Source: Cherax quadricarinatus
Taxonomy: Eukaryota; Arthropoda; Malacostraca; Decapoda; Parastacidae
Assembly (NCBI RefSeq): GCF_038502225.1
Contig: NW_027196393.1
Location: 29,623 to 93,622 of the forward strand
Reading direction: 5' to 3'
Length of the DNA stretch: 64,000 nt
The notes under the pieces were generated by a model. That model saw only the letters and a list, made by a program, of their open reading frames with translations. It ran no database searches and had not been told where the DNA came from. Position numbers and translations under genes: made by a program. Of this stretch, positions 43,091 to 52,059 are shown in pieces (positions within the stretch are counted from its first letter, which is position 1; every line of letters begins with the position of its first letter).

Positions 43091-43234
43091 GTCCAACATC
43101 CACCGTTTTCCTGGAATTCTTCAAAGACTGGTTTTCTTCTTAACTATATTATACGAAATAACAATAACATCCGATCGATTACCATCTCTCACACTTGTTT
43201 CTTTCAGGTCCTGGTATATAAATTTCTCTATATA

Positions 43235-43395
43235 TTATAATAATCAAGGGGAAGCGCTACACCCGTAGGATTATACAGCACCTGTGTGTGGGGGCGATGT
43301 GGAAGGTATTCAGGCTAAATTCAGGGAACTGGAGCACAGATCCAATTCTCTAGATCAAGAGCCCATCACCAGCATCAAGGAACCTTCCTAGAGGG
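43235..43395. repeat. Dispersed repeat, LINE 3' tail type
   Basis: TAATAATCAAGGGGAAGCGC, TAGGATTATACAGCACCTG and CATCACCAGCATCAAGGAAC. It is similar in order to 6410-6560 and to the I-type LINE 3' tail at 7870-7920. Confidence 0.55.
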
Positions 43396-43578
43396 GGATT
43401 TCTCTACAATTATTTCCACTAACTAAACTCTCCATGAGTTTGGTCCAAATATACTTCAAAGATTTCCAAGCCTCCTTGTGTTTAATGTTTTCAAGTTGTT
43501 TACCCTTAATGTTAAGGGCTCTCCTTAAGTTCTCAATGGTTATCATCTCCATTATATTGGTCAATAGAATACTACGAC
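43396..43578. other. No recognised feature
   Basis: Includes a 76-codon minus-strand open frame (43388-43618) with no recognised family; not called. Confidence 0.5.
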
Positions 43579-43590
43579 CTGCTACCACCT

Positions 43591-43887
43591 GGAAATAAAT
43601 GGTATAAAATACCGACACAATGGAAATATAAACACAAATGCAGTATAATGTGATCCTTTATTGACTACGTTTCGCCCACACAGTGGGCTTTTGCAAGTCA
43701 CAAACAGAACTACCTAGGGTGGAAGGAACGCATTCTTCACCTGACCTCAGCATTCTGAACCGGACTATAAATACTCGCGTTACTTCCACCCCAGGTAGTT
43801 CTGTTTGTGACTTGAAAAAGCCCACTGTGTGGGCGAAACGTAGTCAATAAAGGATCACATTATACTGCATTTGTGTTTATATTTCCA
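43591..43887. mobile_element. Inverted-pair hammerhead element, family 4, with 12-bp TSD
   Basis: CTGCTACCACCT flanks the 297-bp insert at 43579-43590 and 43888-43899. The left half is a minus-strand unit (terminal hairpin GGTAT/ATACC near 43600, core near 43665-43705). The right half is a plus-strand unit (core 43808-43846). The plus core has stem I TGAC/GTCA, box 1 TTGAAAA plus A, stem II GCCCAC/GTGGGC, GAAA, CGT and cleavage-site A43842. A CTATAAATA box lies between the arms near 43764. Confidence 0.85.
43808..43846 (+). ncRNA. Hammerhead-like ribozyme, family 4 (U3-A8 type)
   Basis: Stem I TGAC (43808-43811) with GTCA (43843-43846). Box 1 TTGAAAA (43812-43818) and extra A. Stem II GCCCAC/GTGGGC, six perfect pairs with a TGT loop. 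Box 2 GAAA (43835-43838), then CGT and A43842 as the H17 nucleotide. AATAAAGGATCAC follows. Confidence 0.7.
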
Positions 43888-44418
43888 CTGCTACCACCTC
43901 CTTAAACCCGATCATTACTGTATCTGCTTCATAATCTCTCTACTCATTGCTGTACATTCTACTTGACTTCTCAAAACTAACACTGCAGCTGATAAAAACT
44001 AACACTGCTGATAAATTAGACACATGTGCAACTCTTGGGTATCTTTATTGAGGAAACGTTTCGCCACACAGTGTCTTCATCAGTCCATACGTAGGAGAAA
44101 CTTGAAGAACAGGAGGAGAATGAGGTAATCAGTCCCTCAACCTTGAGTCGATGTGTTCAGTCCATCAATCTTGAATAGAATAAATAGGTATTTTATTCAA
44201 GATTGATGGACTGAACACATCGACTCGAGGTTGAGGGACTGATTACCTCATTCTCCTCCTGTTCTTCAAGTTTCTCCTACGTATGGACTGTAAAGTAAAA
44301 AGGACACAAGTGCAACTAATGTGACATTTATTGTGGCAACGTTCCGCTCTCCAGGAGATTTATCATGGCTTGATAAAGCTCCTGGAGAGCGAAACGTTGC
44401 CACAATAAATGTCACATT

Positions 44419-44795
44419 CTATTGTTTCATACTATGGAACAATGCTCTTCTCCAGACTGAGGGACTGACCACCTCAAAACTTTAAGGGTGATGGACTGAT
44501 TACATCGTCTTCAAGTATCTTCTGCTTCTATCAACTTTTCTGTACTTGTAATAAAGTTGGTAGAATTACCGACAATATGTAAAGTAAAAGGACACAAGTG
44601 CAACTAATGTGACATTTATTGTGGCAACGTTTCGCTTGATAAAGCTCCTGGAGAGCGAAACGTTGCCACAATAAATGTCACATTAGTTGCACTTGTGTCC
44701 TTTTACTTTTCTGTACTTGACTGAAGAAGCCTACTGTGTAGGCGAAACGTTTCATAATAAAGATACCTAACTGTTGCATATGTGTCTTACCTAAC
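44419..44795 (+). mobile_element. Hammerhead element W (family 2) nested in Y
   Basis: The 11-bp TSD AATGTCACATT is at 44408-44418 and 44796-44806. The body has a family 2 lead, then a core at 44718-44754: stem I TGA/TCA, CTGAAGA plus A, stem II GCCTAC/GTAGGC, GAAA, cleavage-site U44751. AATAAAGATACC and GTGTCTTACCTAAC follow. It is interrupted by element Z immediately before box 1. Confidence 0.85.
44549..44706. mobile_element. Hammerhead element Z (family 3, inverted pair) nested in W
   Basis: TTTTCTGTACTTG is at 44536-44548 and 44707-44719 (up to 15 bp if flanking AC is counted). The body starts with TAATAAAGTTGGTAGAATTA (minus-strand 3' hairpin), then two family 3 units in 5'-to-5' inversion whose loop has shrunk so that the box 1 regions overlap at TTTCGCTTGATAAAGC. 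It is the innermost of four nested insertions. Confidence 0.85.
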
Positions 44796-44985
44796 AATGT
44801 CACATTAGTTGCACTTGTGTCCTTTTACTTTACATATTGTCGGTAATTCTACCAACTTTATTACGTATGGACTGATGAAGCCACTGTGTGGCGAAACGTT
44901 TCCTCAATAAAGATACCCAAGAGTTGCACATGTGTCTAATTTATCAACATGTCGGTTCTCTGAACCATTCATTTACAAATTGTAT

Positions 44986-45240
44986 TTGCTATTATTAATT
45001 TCGTTTTTTTTATGTCTATTAGTACAGTGACACCTGTTTCTTCATTTAGAACATTTTTTTAACTTATACTTTCCATCTACTGGAACCTTCCTTTTTTTTT
45101 TTTTTTTTTGAATGTGACTATGTTGGATATTATTAATTCTGGGTTAGTTAAGGATATGTGTAGTTTCGGCACCCAGTGTGTTCTAGGATTTCATCCTCTA
45201 AAGTAATCGGGTATACATCTTTTAGTCTCGTATCTCAATT
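44986..45240. other. No recognised feature
   Basis: AT-rich sequence with a long T run (45091-45109) and no coding signature. Confidence 0.6.
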
Positions 45241-45389
45241 AACATAAGAACATAAGAAAGGAGGAACACTGCAGCTGGCCTGTTGGCCCATACTAGGCAG
45301 GTCCTTTACAATTCATCCCACTAACAAACATTTGACCAACCCAATTTTCAATGCCACCCAAGAAACAAGCTCCGATGTGCAAGTCCCTC

Positions 45390-47870
45390 TCAAATCCAAC
45401 CCCTCCCACTCATGTACTTATCCAACCTAAATTTGAAACTACCCAAAGTCCTAGCCTCAATAACCCAACTAGGTAGACTGTTCCACTCATCAACTACCCT
45501 ATTTCCAAACCAATACATTCCTATGTCCTTTCTAAATCTAAATTTATCTAATTTAAATCCATTACTGCGGGTTCTCTCTTGGAGAGATATCCTCAAGACC
45601 TTGTGTGACTTGAAAAAGCCCACTGTGTGGGTGAAACGTTGTCAATAAAGGATCACATTATAATGCATATGTCTTTATATTTCCACTGTGTCGGTATTTG
45701 ATACCATTTATTTCCACCTTGTTAATATCCCCTTTCTTCCACTTATACACTTCGATCAGGTCTCCCCTCATTCTTCGTCTAACAAGTGAATGTAACTTAA
45801 GAGTCTTCAATCTTTCTTCATAAGGAAGATTTCTAATGCTATGTATTAATTTAGTCATCCTACGCTGAATGTTTTCTAACGAATTTATGTCCATTCTGTA
45901 ATATGGAGACCAGAACTGAGCTGCATAATCTAGGTGAGGCCTTACTAATGATGTATAAAGCTGCAGTATGACCTCTGGACTTCTGTTGCTTACACTTCTT
46001 GATATAAATCCCAGTAATCTATTTGCCTTATTACGTACGCTTAGGCATTGCTGTCTTGGTTTAAGGTTGCTGCTTACCATAACCCCCAAGTCCTTTTCGC
46101 AATCTGTATGGCTAAGTTCTACATTATTTAACTTATAAGTGCTAGGGTTATGGACACTCCCGAGCTTCAGAACCTTGCATTTATCTACATTGTACTGCAT
46201 CTGCCACTTTTCTGACCAAGAGTAGAGTTTGTCTAAATCCTCCTGAAGTTCCCTAACATCTACGTTTGAATCAATTATCCTACCTATCTTCGTGTCATCG
46301 GCGAATTTGCTCATATCACTAGTAATTCCTTCATCAAGATCATTGATATATATTATAAACAACAACGGGCCCAAGACTGATCCCTGTGGAACGCCACTTG
46401 TTACTGATCCCCACTCGGATTTAACCCCATTTATGGACACTCTCTGCTTCCTGTCTGTGAGCCATGATTCGATCCACGAGAGCACTCTTCCCCCAATGCC
46501 ATGAGCTGCTACTTTCTTCAACAGTCTTTGGTGCGGAACTCTATCAAATGCCTTACTAAAATCTAAGTAAACAATATCAAATTCTTTATCGTGGTCAACA
46601 GCCTCAAAAGCTTTACTGAAGAAAGTTAATAAATTAGTTAGACAAGACCGGCCTCTTGTGAATCCATGCTGAGTATCATTAATCAAGCTATGCTTATCGA
46701 GATGGCTTCTTATAATCTCAGCTATAATTGACTCTAGTAATTTGCCTACAATTGAGGTCAGGCTTATTGGGCGGTAATTTGACGGTAACGACTTGTCCCC
46801 TGTTTTAAAAATAGGAATTACATTAGCCATCTTCCACATATCAGACACTACACCTGTTTGAAGAGATAAATTAAAAATATTAGTTAATGGTTCACAGACT
46901 TCCATTTTGCATTCCTTTAGAACCCTTGAAAAAACCTCATCAGGCCCCGCTGACTTATTATGCTTCAGTCGGTCTATCTGCTTCACAACCATTTCACTAG
47001 TGACTGTGATGTTACATAATTTATCTTCTTCTGGCCCACTATAAAAATTAATTACCGGAATATTATTAGTGTCTTCCTGTGTAAAAACCGAGAGAAAATA
47101 ATTATTTAAAATCGAGCACATTTCATTCTCTTTGTCAGTAAGATGCCCATAGTTATTTTTAAGGGGACCTATCTTATCTCTGACTTTTGTTCTATATACC
47201 TGGAAAAAACTTTTTGGGTTAGTTTTAGAATCCCTAGCAACTTTAATTTCATAGTCCCTTTTAGCTTTTCTTATCCCCTTTTTAATGTCCCTCTTAATGT
47301 CAGTAAACTGATGCATAAGATGACCCTCGCCTCTTTTGATACGCCTATAAATTCCTTTCTTATGCCCTAGTAGATATTTCAGCCTATTATTCATCCATTT
47401 TGGGTCATTTCTATTTGATCTTATTTCTTTATAAGGGATAAACGTTCTTTGAGCAGCATGTATTGTGTTCAGAAAACTGTCATATTGATAGCTCTATTCG
47501 TTACCCCAGTCAACAGATGATAAGTGTTCTCTAAGCCCATCGTAATCTGCTAAGCGAAAATCTGGGACTGTTACTCAGTTATCCCTACTATCATACTTCC
47601 ATTCAATTCTAAATGTAATTGATTTGTGGTCGCTAGCACCCAGTTCCTCTCAAACTTATAAATTATTAACAAGGGATTCATTGTTTGCCAGAACTAAGTC
47701 AAGCAGGTTATTACCCCTTGTAGGTTCTGTCACAAACTGCTTCAAAAAACAATCCTGAACTACTTCTAAGAAGTCGTATGAATCTAAATTCCCAGTCAAG
47801 AAATTCCAATCAATATGACTAAAGTTAAAGTCTTCTAGAATTACTACATTATCGTGCCTTGTGGCCCTAA
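45390..47870 (-). pseudogene. CR1-like ORF2, EN C-terminus and reverse transcriptase
   Basis: The RT is open for 578 codons (47394-45658). Motifs in order are KSAGPDEVFSRVLK, MWKMANVIPIFKTGD, NYRPISLTSIVGKLLES, QHGFTRGRSCLTNLL and [13 protein letters not shown]. Then come [15 protein letters not shown], catalytic [27 protein letters not shown] and NIQRRMTKLIHSI. The C-terminal end (FGNRVVDEWNSLPSWVIE) continues at 45596-45390 beyond the hammerhead insertion. Upstream (47870-47395) lies the EN C-terminus: EDFNFSHIDW where the family has GDFN, NNLLDLVLAN and GASDHKSI, with several in-frame stops. RT residues are intact; EN and the insertion make the ORF non-functional. Confidence 0.9.
45605..45715 (+). 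mobile_element. Hammerhead element, family 4, in CR1 ORF2, 7-bp TSD
   Basis: ACCTTGT at 45598-45604 and 45716-45722 flanks a 111-bp insert. It begins one base before the ribozyme's stem I: TGAC (45606-45609), TTGAAAA plus A, GCCCAC/GTGGGT, GAAA, CGT, U45640, GTCA (45641-45644). AATAAAGGATCAC, a GTCTTTATATTTCC segment and the hairpin GGTATTTGATACC (about 45692-45704) follow. Excision restores the CR1 reading DINKV joined to LRISLQERTRSNG. It is the smallest complete-looking copy in the window. Confidence 0.88.
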
Positions 47871-48424
47871 CAATTTCCTCCCATAGTAGTCTCCCTATCT
47901 AAATTTGGGGGACGGTATATCACACCTAAAATTAACTTTTCATGCCCCTCTGAAAATTCTATCCAAACAGACTCTGTATGTGTTACTTCAGACTTAATAC
48001 CCGCTTTTATGCAACAGTTCAAGCGATCTCGGACATACAGTGCCACCCCACCCCCCTTCCCGATACTTCTATCTACTTGGAACAATTTAAAACCCTGAAT
48101 GTGACATTCTGCAGGCATGTCCCGACTTTTTGAATTAAACCACGTCTCAGTAATTGCAAATACATCTATGTTACCTGCACTAGCAACTATTCTCAACTCG
48201 TCCATCTTATTCCTAGCACTGCGACTATTTGTGTAATAAATACTTAAAGACCCTCCTCTCTCTTTACCCTTCCTGCTCCTTTCTGTTATTCCACTAAACC
48301 TATTACTGTCCTTGTCAATTAGTGCCACTGGCTTTCCAATATCCACCTTATTTTGCCTATTACTAGTTCTCCTAGTACTCATATTACTACCCTGAGACTT
48401 CACAGTTTTCTCGCAAAAACCCAT
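47867..48424 (-). pseudogene. CR1-like ORF2, N-terminal APE endonuclease
   Basis: Starting at Met 48424, residues SLSIYYTNSRSARNKMDEL (metal-site Asn), VFAITETWFN (Glu), KGGGVALYVRD and LILGVIYRPPN are the first half of an apurinic-type endonuclease. After PPNLDRETT a frame shift ends the ORF. The original frame continues as EEIVRATRHDNVVIL at 47885. This protein nicks DNA to prime reverse transcription. Confidence 0.85.
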
Positions 48425-48438
48425 ACCACTAACTATTC

Positions 48439-49404
48439 CTAGTTTAAAGACCTAACAGCTCCCTCCACTGCGTTGGCCAGTGCTCCCACCCCACACCTAG
48501 ATAAGTGAACCCCATCCCTGGCATACATGTCATTTCTGCCATAGAAGAGGTCCCAGTTGTCAATGAATGTTACCACATTTTCCTTACAGTATTTGTCCAG
48601 CCAGCAATTGACACCAATTGCTCTGGACAACCACTCATTTCCAACTCCTCTCCTTGGCAAAATGCCACATATGACAGGTTTCCCACCCTTCCTCCTAATT
48701 ATCTCTATTGCTGACCTATACCTGCTAATCAGGTCCTCACTCCTACGTCTGCCAACATCGTTGCCTCCAGCACTGAGACAGATAATAGGATTGCTCCCAT
48801 TACCTCTCATGATGTCATCCAGACGGCTAACAATATCCTTCATCCCAGCCCCAGGAAAACACACTCTCTGCCTCCTACTCCTATCCTTCAAGCAGAATGC
48901 CCTATCCATGTACCTAATCTGGCTATCCCCAACAACAACAATGTTTTTACCTTCCTTGGCGTCGTCCGTCGTGATGCTCCGAGTAGTCGACTCACATTCG
49001 CCAGGTAGCATTACACCACTTGTAGAATTCGTCAAGACGTTCTCGATGGTCTTCGTTGGGGTTTCTAGGGATGTCTCACTCACGTCTGCCAATGCTTCTT
49101 TGGTGCTCGTTGTGGCATTCCCAGTAGAACACGCACATTCGTCAGGTAGCACCGAGAATGGGTTGGAAGTTTCCACGGTAGTCTTCTGGTTTCTCGTTGT
49201 TTCTTCCTCTCCAACCGTTTTCGTGATCTTCAGCTTGGTTCCATGTTGCCCGGCCACTGACCAAACTCCCCTCTTAACCAGGGGACTCACAACAGAAGGA
49301 TTACTACGAATCCTCTTGTTCTCCTCCGTTAATCGCCGTATCTCCATCTTAGCAACTCTGAGCTCTTCTCTCAGCTGCTGGTAAAGTTGCTCAAGAGAGG
49401 GCAT
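48439..49404 (-). CDS. CR1-like ORF1 protein with coiled coil and SGNH esterase-like domain
   Basis: A complete 321-codon ORF. Residues 1-35 (LEQLYQQLREELRVAKMEIR...) have the charged heptad character of a coiled coil. A Ser/Thr-rich linker with two related LPDECACSTG/LPGECESTT patches follows. Residues about 155-320 form an SGNH/GDSL-hydrolase-like domain: VVVGDSQIRY (block I Ser), CFPGAGMKDIV (Gly block), CLSAGGNDVG (block III Asn) and DGVHLSRCGVGAL (block V Asp and His). All four catalytic blocks are present. CR1/L2 ORF1 esterases bind nucleic acid or membranes; their in vivo substrate is unclear. No frame damage is seen, unlike ORF2. Start chosen at Met 49404, just after the repeated 5' UTR; the same start is conserved in the copy at 50364. 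Confidence 0.88.
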   Translation of the reverse strand: MPSLEQLYQQLREELRVAKMEIRRLTEENKRIRSNPSVVSPLVKRGVWSVAGQHGTKLKITKTVGEEETTRNQKTTVETSNPFSVLPDECACSTGNATTSTKEALADVSETSLETPTKTIENVLTNSTSGVMLPGECESTTRSITTDDAKEGKNIVVVGDSQIRYMDRAFCLKDRSRRQRVCFPGAGMKDIVSRLDDIMRGNGSNPIICLSAGGNDVGRRRSEDLISRYRSAIEIIRRKGGKPVICGILPRRGVGNEWLSRAIGVNCWLDKYCKENVVTFIDNWDLFYGRNDMYARDGVHLSRCGVGALANAVEGAVRSLN

Positions 49405-49439
49405 CCTGGTTCAGATTCACAGATAGCACACAAACAGGT

Positions 49440-49500
49440 CTTCACAGAGCTAAGTACACGTCACCACTGAGAGCTAAGTACACGTCACCACTTATCAGCG
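49440..49500 (-). promoter_or_regulatory. CR1 5' UTR tandem repeat
   Basis: AGCTAAGTACACGTCACCAC occurs twice, separated by the TGAG junction. The plus-strand derivative at 50279-50325 keeps two copies of the same unit. Repeated 5' monomers often carry LINE promoters. The inverse reads GTGACGTGTAC, containing a TGACG half-site. Confidence 0.45.
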
Positions 49501-49659
49501 GTTAAGTAATGAGATGTGATCAAGGTGTTATTGGCGTCTTTCTTATGTCTTCGATGCTAGGACCTCCCCAGTTATGCCCACCAAAAACAAAAGACTATTA
49601 AGATATGCAGGAGCGACCCGGAATATTGTGTGTTGTATTACAATTAGTGGAGATCTTGT
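49501..49659. other. No recognised feature
   Basis: Short spacer between the 5' end of the minus-strand CR1 and the plus-strand CR1 3' fragment. Confidence 0.5.
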
Positions 49660-50025
49660 ATAAACAGCAAGATATAGATAAGGTCTTGAGGATATCTCTC
49701 CAAGAGAGAACCCGCAGTAATGGATTTAAATTAGATAAGTTTAGATTTAGAAAGGACATAGGAAAGTATTGGTTTGGAAATAGGGTAGTTGATGAGTGGA
49801 ACAGTCTACCTAGTTGGGTTATTGAGGCTAGGACTTTGGGTAGTTTAAAATTTAGGTTGGATAAGTACATGAGTGGGAGGGGTTGGATTTGAGTGGGACT
49901 TGCATATCAGAGCTTATTTCTTGGGTAGCATTGAAAATTGGGTTGGGCAAATGTTTTGTTAGTGGGATGAATTGTAAAGGACCTGCCTAGTATGGGCCAA
50001 CAGGCTGCACCTCTCCTGCCAACGG
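49660..50025 (+). pseudogene. CR1-like LINE 3' fragment
   Basis: 5'-truncated copy starting within LYKQQDIDKVLRISLQERTR and continuing SNGFKLDKFRFRKDIGKYW, FGNRVVDEWNSLPSWVIEAR to GRGWI and stop (49890). Then the 3' UTR runs to GGGCCAACAGGCTG. It lies in opposite orientation to the CR1 at 45243-49500. Confidence 0.85.
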
Positions 50026-50029
50026 TTTA

Positions 50030-50233
50030 TAAGCTCCTTCTCAGCACGTATGCCGTATTCTATTCAAGATTGATGGACTGACCACATCGACTCAAGGTTG
50101 AGGGACTGATTACCTCATTCTCCTCCTGTTCTTCAAGATTCTCCTTTGTATGGACTGATGAAGCCACTGTGTGGCGAAACGTTTCCTCAATAAAGATACC
50201 CAAGAGTTGCACATGTGTCTAATTTATCAAAGC
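50030..50233 (+). mobile_element. Hammerhead-like element, family 1
   Basis: The lead ATTCTATTCAAGATTGATGG...GACTGATTACCTC matches element X. The core at 50148-50199 is identical in design to 11275-11326 (GTATGGA, CTGATGA plus A, GCCAC/GTGGC, GAAA, CGT, U, TCC, AATAAAGATACC). The copy ends at GTCTAATTTATCAA without the terminal hairpin. TTTATAAGC near 50026 is TATA-like. Confidence 0.8.
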
Positions 50234-50284
50234 AACAAATACATCCTGGCCTTCAGAGTGAAATGTTGCAAGATCTTGAGTGGT

Positions 50285-51192
50285 GACGTGTACTTAGTTT
50301 GAGTGGTGACGTGTACTTAGCTCTGTGAAGACCTGTTTGTGTGCACTCTGAGTCTGAACCAGGATGCCCTCTCTTGAGCAACTTTACCAGCACCTGAGAG
50401 AAGAGCTCAGAGTTGCTAAGCTGGAGATACGGCGACTAACGGAGGAAAACAAGAGGATTCGTAGTAATCCTCCTGTTGTGAGTCCCCAGGTTAAGAGGGG
50501 AGCTTGGTCAGTGGCCGGGCAACATGGAACCAAGCTGAGGATCAAGAAAACGGTTGGAGAGGAAGAAACAACGAGAAACCAGAAGACTACCATGGAAACT
50601 TCCAACTCATTCTCTGTGCTACCTGACGTCAAATTACCGCCCAATAAGCCTGACCTCAATTGTGGGCAAATTACTAGAGTCAATTATAGCTGAGATTATA
50701 AGAAGCCATCTCGATAAGCATAGCTTGATTAATGATACTCAGCATGGATTCACAAGAGGCCGGTCTTGTCTAACTAATTTATTAACTTTCTTCAGTAAAG
50801 CTTTTTGAGGCTGTTGACCACGATAAAGAATTTGATATTATTTACTTAGATTTTAGTAAGGCTTTTGATAGAGTTCCACACGAAAGACTGTTGAAGAAAG
50901 TAGCAGCTCATGGCATTGGGGGAAAAGTGCTCTCGTGGGTCGAGTCATGGCTCACGGACAGGAAGCAGAGAGTGTCCATAAATGGGGTTAAATCCGAGTG
51001 GGGATCTGTAACAAGTGGCGTTCCACAGGGATCAGTCTTGGGCCCGTTGTTGTTTATAATATATATCAATGATCTTGATGAGGGTGTTACTAGTGATATG
51101 AGCAAATTCGCCGATGACACAAAGATAGGTAGGATAATTGATTCAAACGTAGATGTTAGGAAACTTCAGGAGGATTTAAACAAACTCTACTG
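50285..51192 (+). pseudogene. CR1-like deletion derivative (ORF1 fused to RT)
   Basis: The 5' UTR repeats and ORF1 start (Met 50364, LEQLYQHLREELRVAK) are preserved to SNSFSVLPD. At about 50627 the sequence jumps into the RT at SNYRPISLTSIVGK, removing the rest of ORF1, EN and RT fingers. One extra T at about 50803 shifts the frame. RT then continues with [33 protein letters not shown] and KFADDTKIG until LQEDLNKLY. There it is cut at 51192 by a Penelope-like fragment in the opposite strand. It parallels the minus-strand CR1 closely. Confidence 0.85.
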
Positions 51193-51715
51193 AATTTCTC
51201 TGTCTCCAGGTTTTCCATGAAGAGGTTGGCAAGCACAGCACTGAGCGGGCTGCCCATTGCCATCCCAAAGCATTGTTTGTAACAGTTGTCCTGATACTTG
51301 AAGAAGTTGAAATTAACACAAAGTTCCACTAGATTGATGAAATCTAGAAGAGGTAAAGGGAGGTCGTGGTTTTCAGTGAGCCTCTGTCTCAGAATGTTGA
51401 TTGCAGCATCAGTAGGAACGTTGGTAAAGAGGGCTGTGACATCGAAGGAAGCCATGCTTTTGTTTTTGACATTCAGGTTGGAAATTCGGGAGAGAAGGTC
51501 ACCTGAGTGCTTGAGGTGGGCTTGACTGATGGTGCCCAGAAGCGCTGAAAGGTATTTGGCAAGGTGGCCGGCTAGTCTGTGTGGTGCACTCCCTATGCCC
51601 GAAGTGATAGGCCGTAGTGGGATGCCAGGTTTGTGTGTCTTAGGAAGGTCATACAGGCGTGCTGGTTTCGGTTGACCTGGTAAAAGTTTAAGTAGTTTCT
51701 TGCTGACAAAGGAGG
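51190..51715 (-). pseudogene. Penelope-like element reverse transcriptase fragment
   Basis: Minus-strand translation reads LLKLLPGQPKPARLYDLPKT, HKPGIPLRPITSGIGSAPHR, LAGHLAKYLSALLG, ASFDVTALFTNVPTDAAINIL and MAMGSPLSAVLANLFMENLE. YGLPKxHK, PLRPI, FDVxxLFTNVP and GxxMGSPLSP are signatures of Penelope-like (PLE) RTs, which resemble telomerase. The fragment ends before the catalytic DD region. It is truncated on both sides, by CR1 at 51190 and by its own inverted copy at 51720. Confidence 0.88.
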
Positions 51716-51719
51716 TGGT

Positions 51720-51985
51720 GTGGTGTTACTCAACACTGTCGACTACAACAATAAAGTCTTAAATCTTCTCAACGATGTCAACACATACCAGCCTGTATCA
51801 GAATCAGTGCTACTTCAAAGTACCCAGACTTTCCTTAAAAAGGCTCGTAGCATCTTACGAAAATCAGAACAAGGCAAGAAACTACTTAAACTTTTACCAG
51901 GTCAACCGAAACCAGCACGCCTGTATGGCCTTCCTAAGACACACAAACCTGGCATCCCACTACGGCCTATCACCACCTACCTTTA
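51720..51985 (+). pseudogene. Penelope-like element RT N-terminal fragment, inverted partner
   Basis: Plus-strand NTVDYNNKVLNLLNDVNTYQ, then QTFLKKARSILRKSEQGKKL and LLPGQPKPARLYGLPKTHK. The segment 51875-51977 is the inverse of 51602-51705, so this copy faces the minus-strand RT fragment head to head. After GIPLRPIT the homology stops and a CCCCCTTCCCC-containing end follows. Confidence 0.85.
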
Positions 51986-52055
51986 TCCCCCTTCCCCTCA
52001 TATAGGGTAGGAAGGTTTCTGAGATCTCAAGTATGAAATTATAAGATATAAAAAG
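51985..52055 (+). repeat. Penelope-like terminal repeat, left copy
   Basis: ATCCCCCTTCCCCTCATATA...CAAGTATGAAATTATAAG is repeated in inverse at 53848-53916. Together the pair brackets the Penelope fragments and probably represents element termini. Confidence 0.75.
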
Positions 52056-52059
52056 CCAG

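Larger units (their letters stand above)
44291..44861. mobile_element. Hammerhead element Y (family 3, inverted pair) nested in X
   Basis: The 13-bp TSD TACGTATGGACTG is at 44278-44290 and 44862-44874. The left minus-strand unit and right plus-strand unit share the TAAAGTAAAA..GGACACAAGT sequence as inverted arms. The plus core at 44366-44402 has stem I TGGC/GCCA, TTGATAA plus A, stem II GCTC/GAGC, GAAA and cleavage-site U44398. It ends with the hairpin GGTAATTCTACC (about 44841-44852). Element W is inserted in its 3' part. Confidence 0.85.
44018..44985. mobile_element. Hammerhead element X (family 1, inverted pair), host of nested insertions
   Basis: The left half is a minus-strand family 1 unit (core about 44052-44093, one stem II mismatch). 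The right half is a plus-strand lead (44195-44290) whose core resumes at 44875 after an insertion. Removing element Y joins GTATGGACTG to ATGAAGCCACTGTGTGGCG exactly, restoring the ribozyme core. It ends with the hairpin GGTTCTCTGAACC near 44954. The outer TSD is not obvious. Confidence 0.8.
45243..49500 (-). mobile_element. CR1-like LINE, nearly full length
   Basis: On the minus strand: 5' UTR with a tandem duplication (GTGGTGACGTGTACTTAGC twice, 49445-49500), ORF1 (49404-48439), ORF2 (48424-45390, broken), and a 3' UTR ending with CATAAGAA-type octamers (TTCTTATG on the coding strand) at about 45243, as in CR1 elements. ORF2 starts 15 nt after the ORF1 stop. A hammerhead element interrupts ORF2 at 45605-45715. 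Two further CR1 pieces of the same subfamily follow on the plus strand (49660-50025 and 50285-51192). Confidence 0.9.

Noticed and set aside
48557..49384. 275-codon plus-strand ORF antisense to CR1 ORF1
   Set aside because: The minus-strand frame carries the SGNH motifs; the antisense frame is a shadow with no recognised domain.
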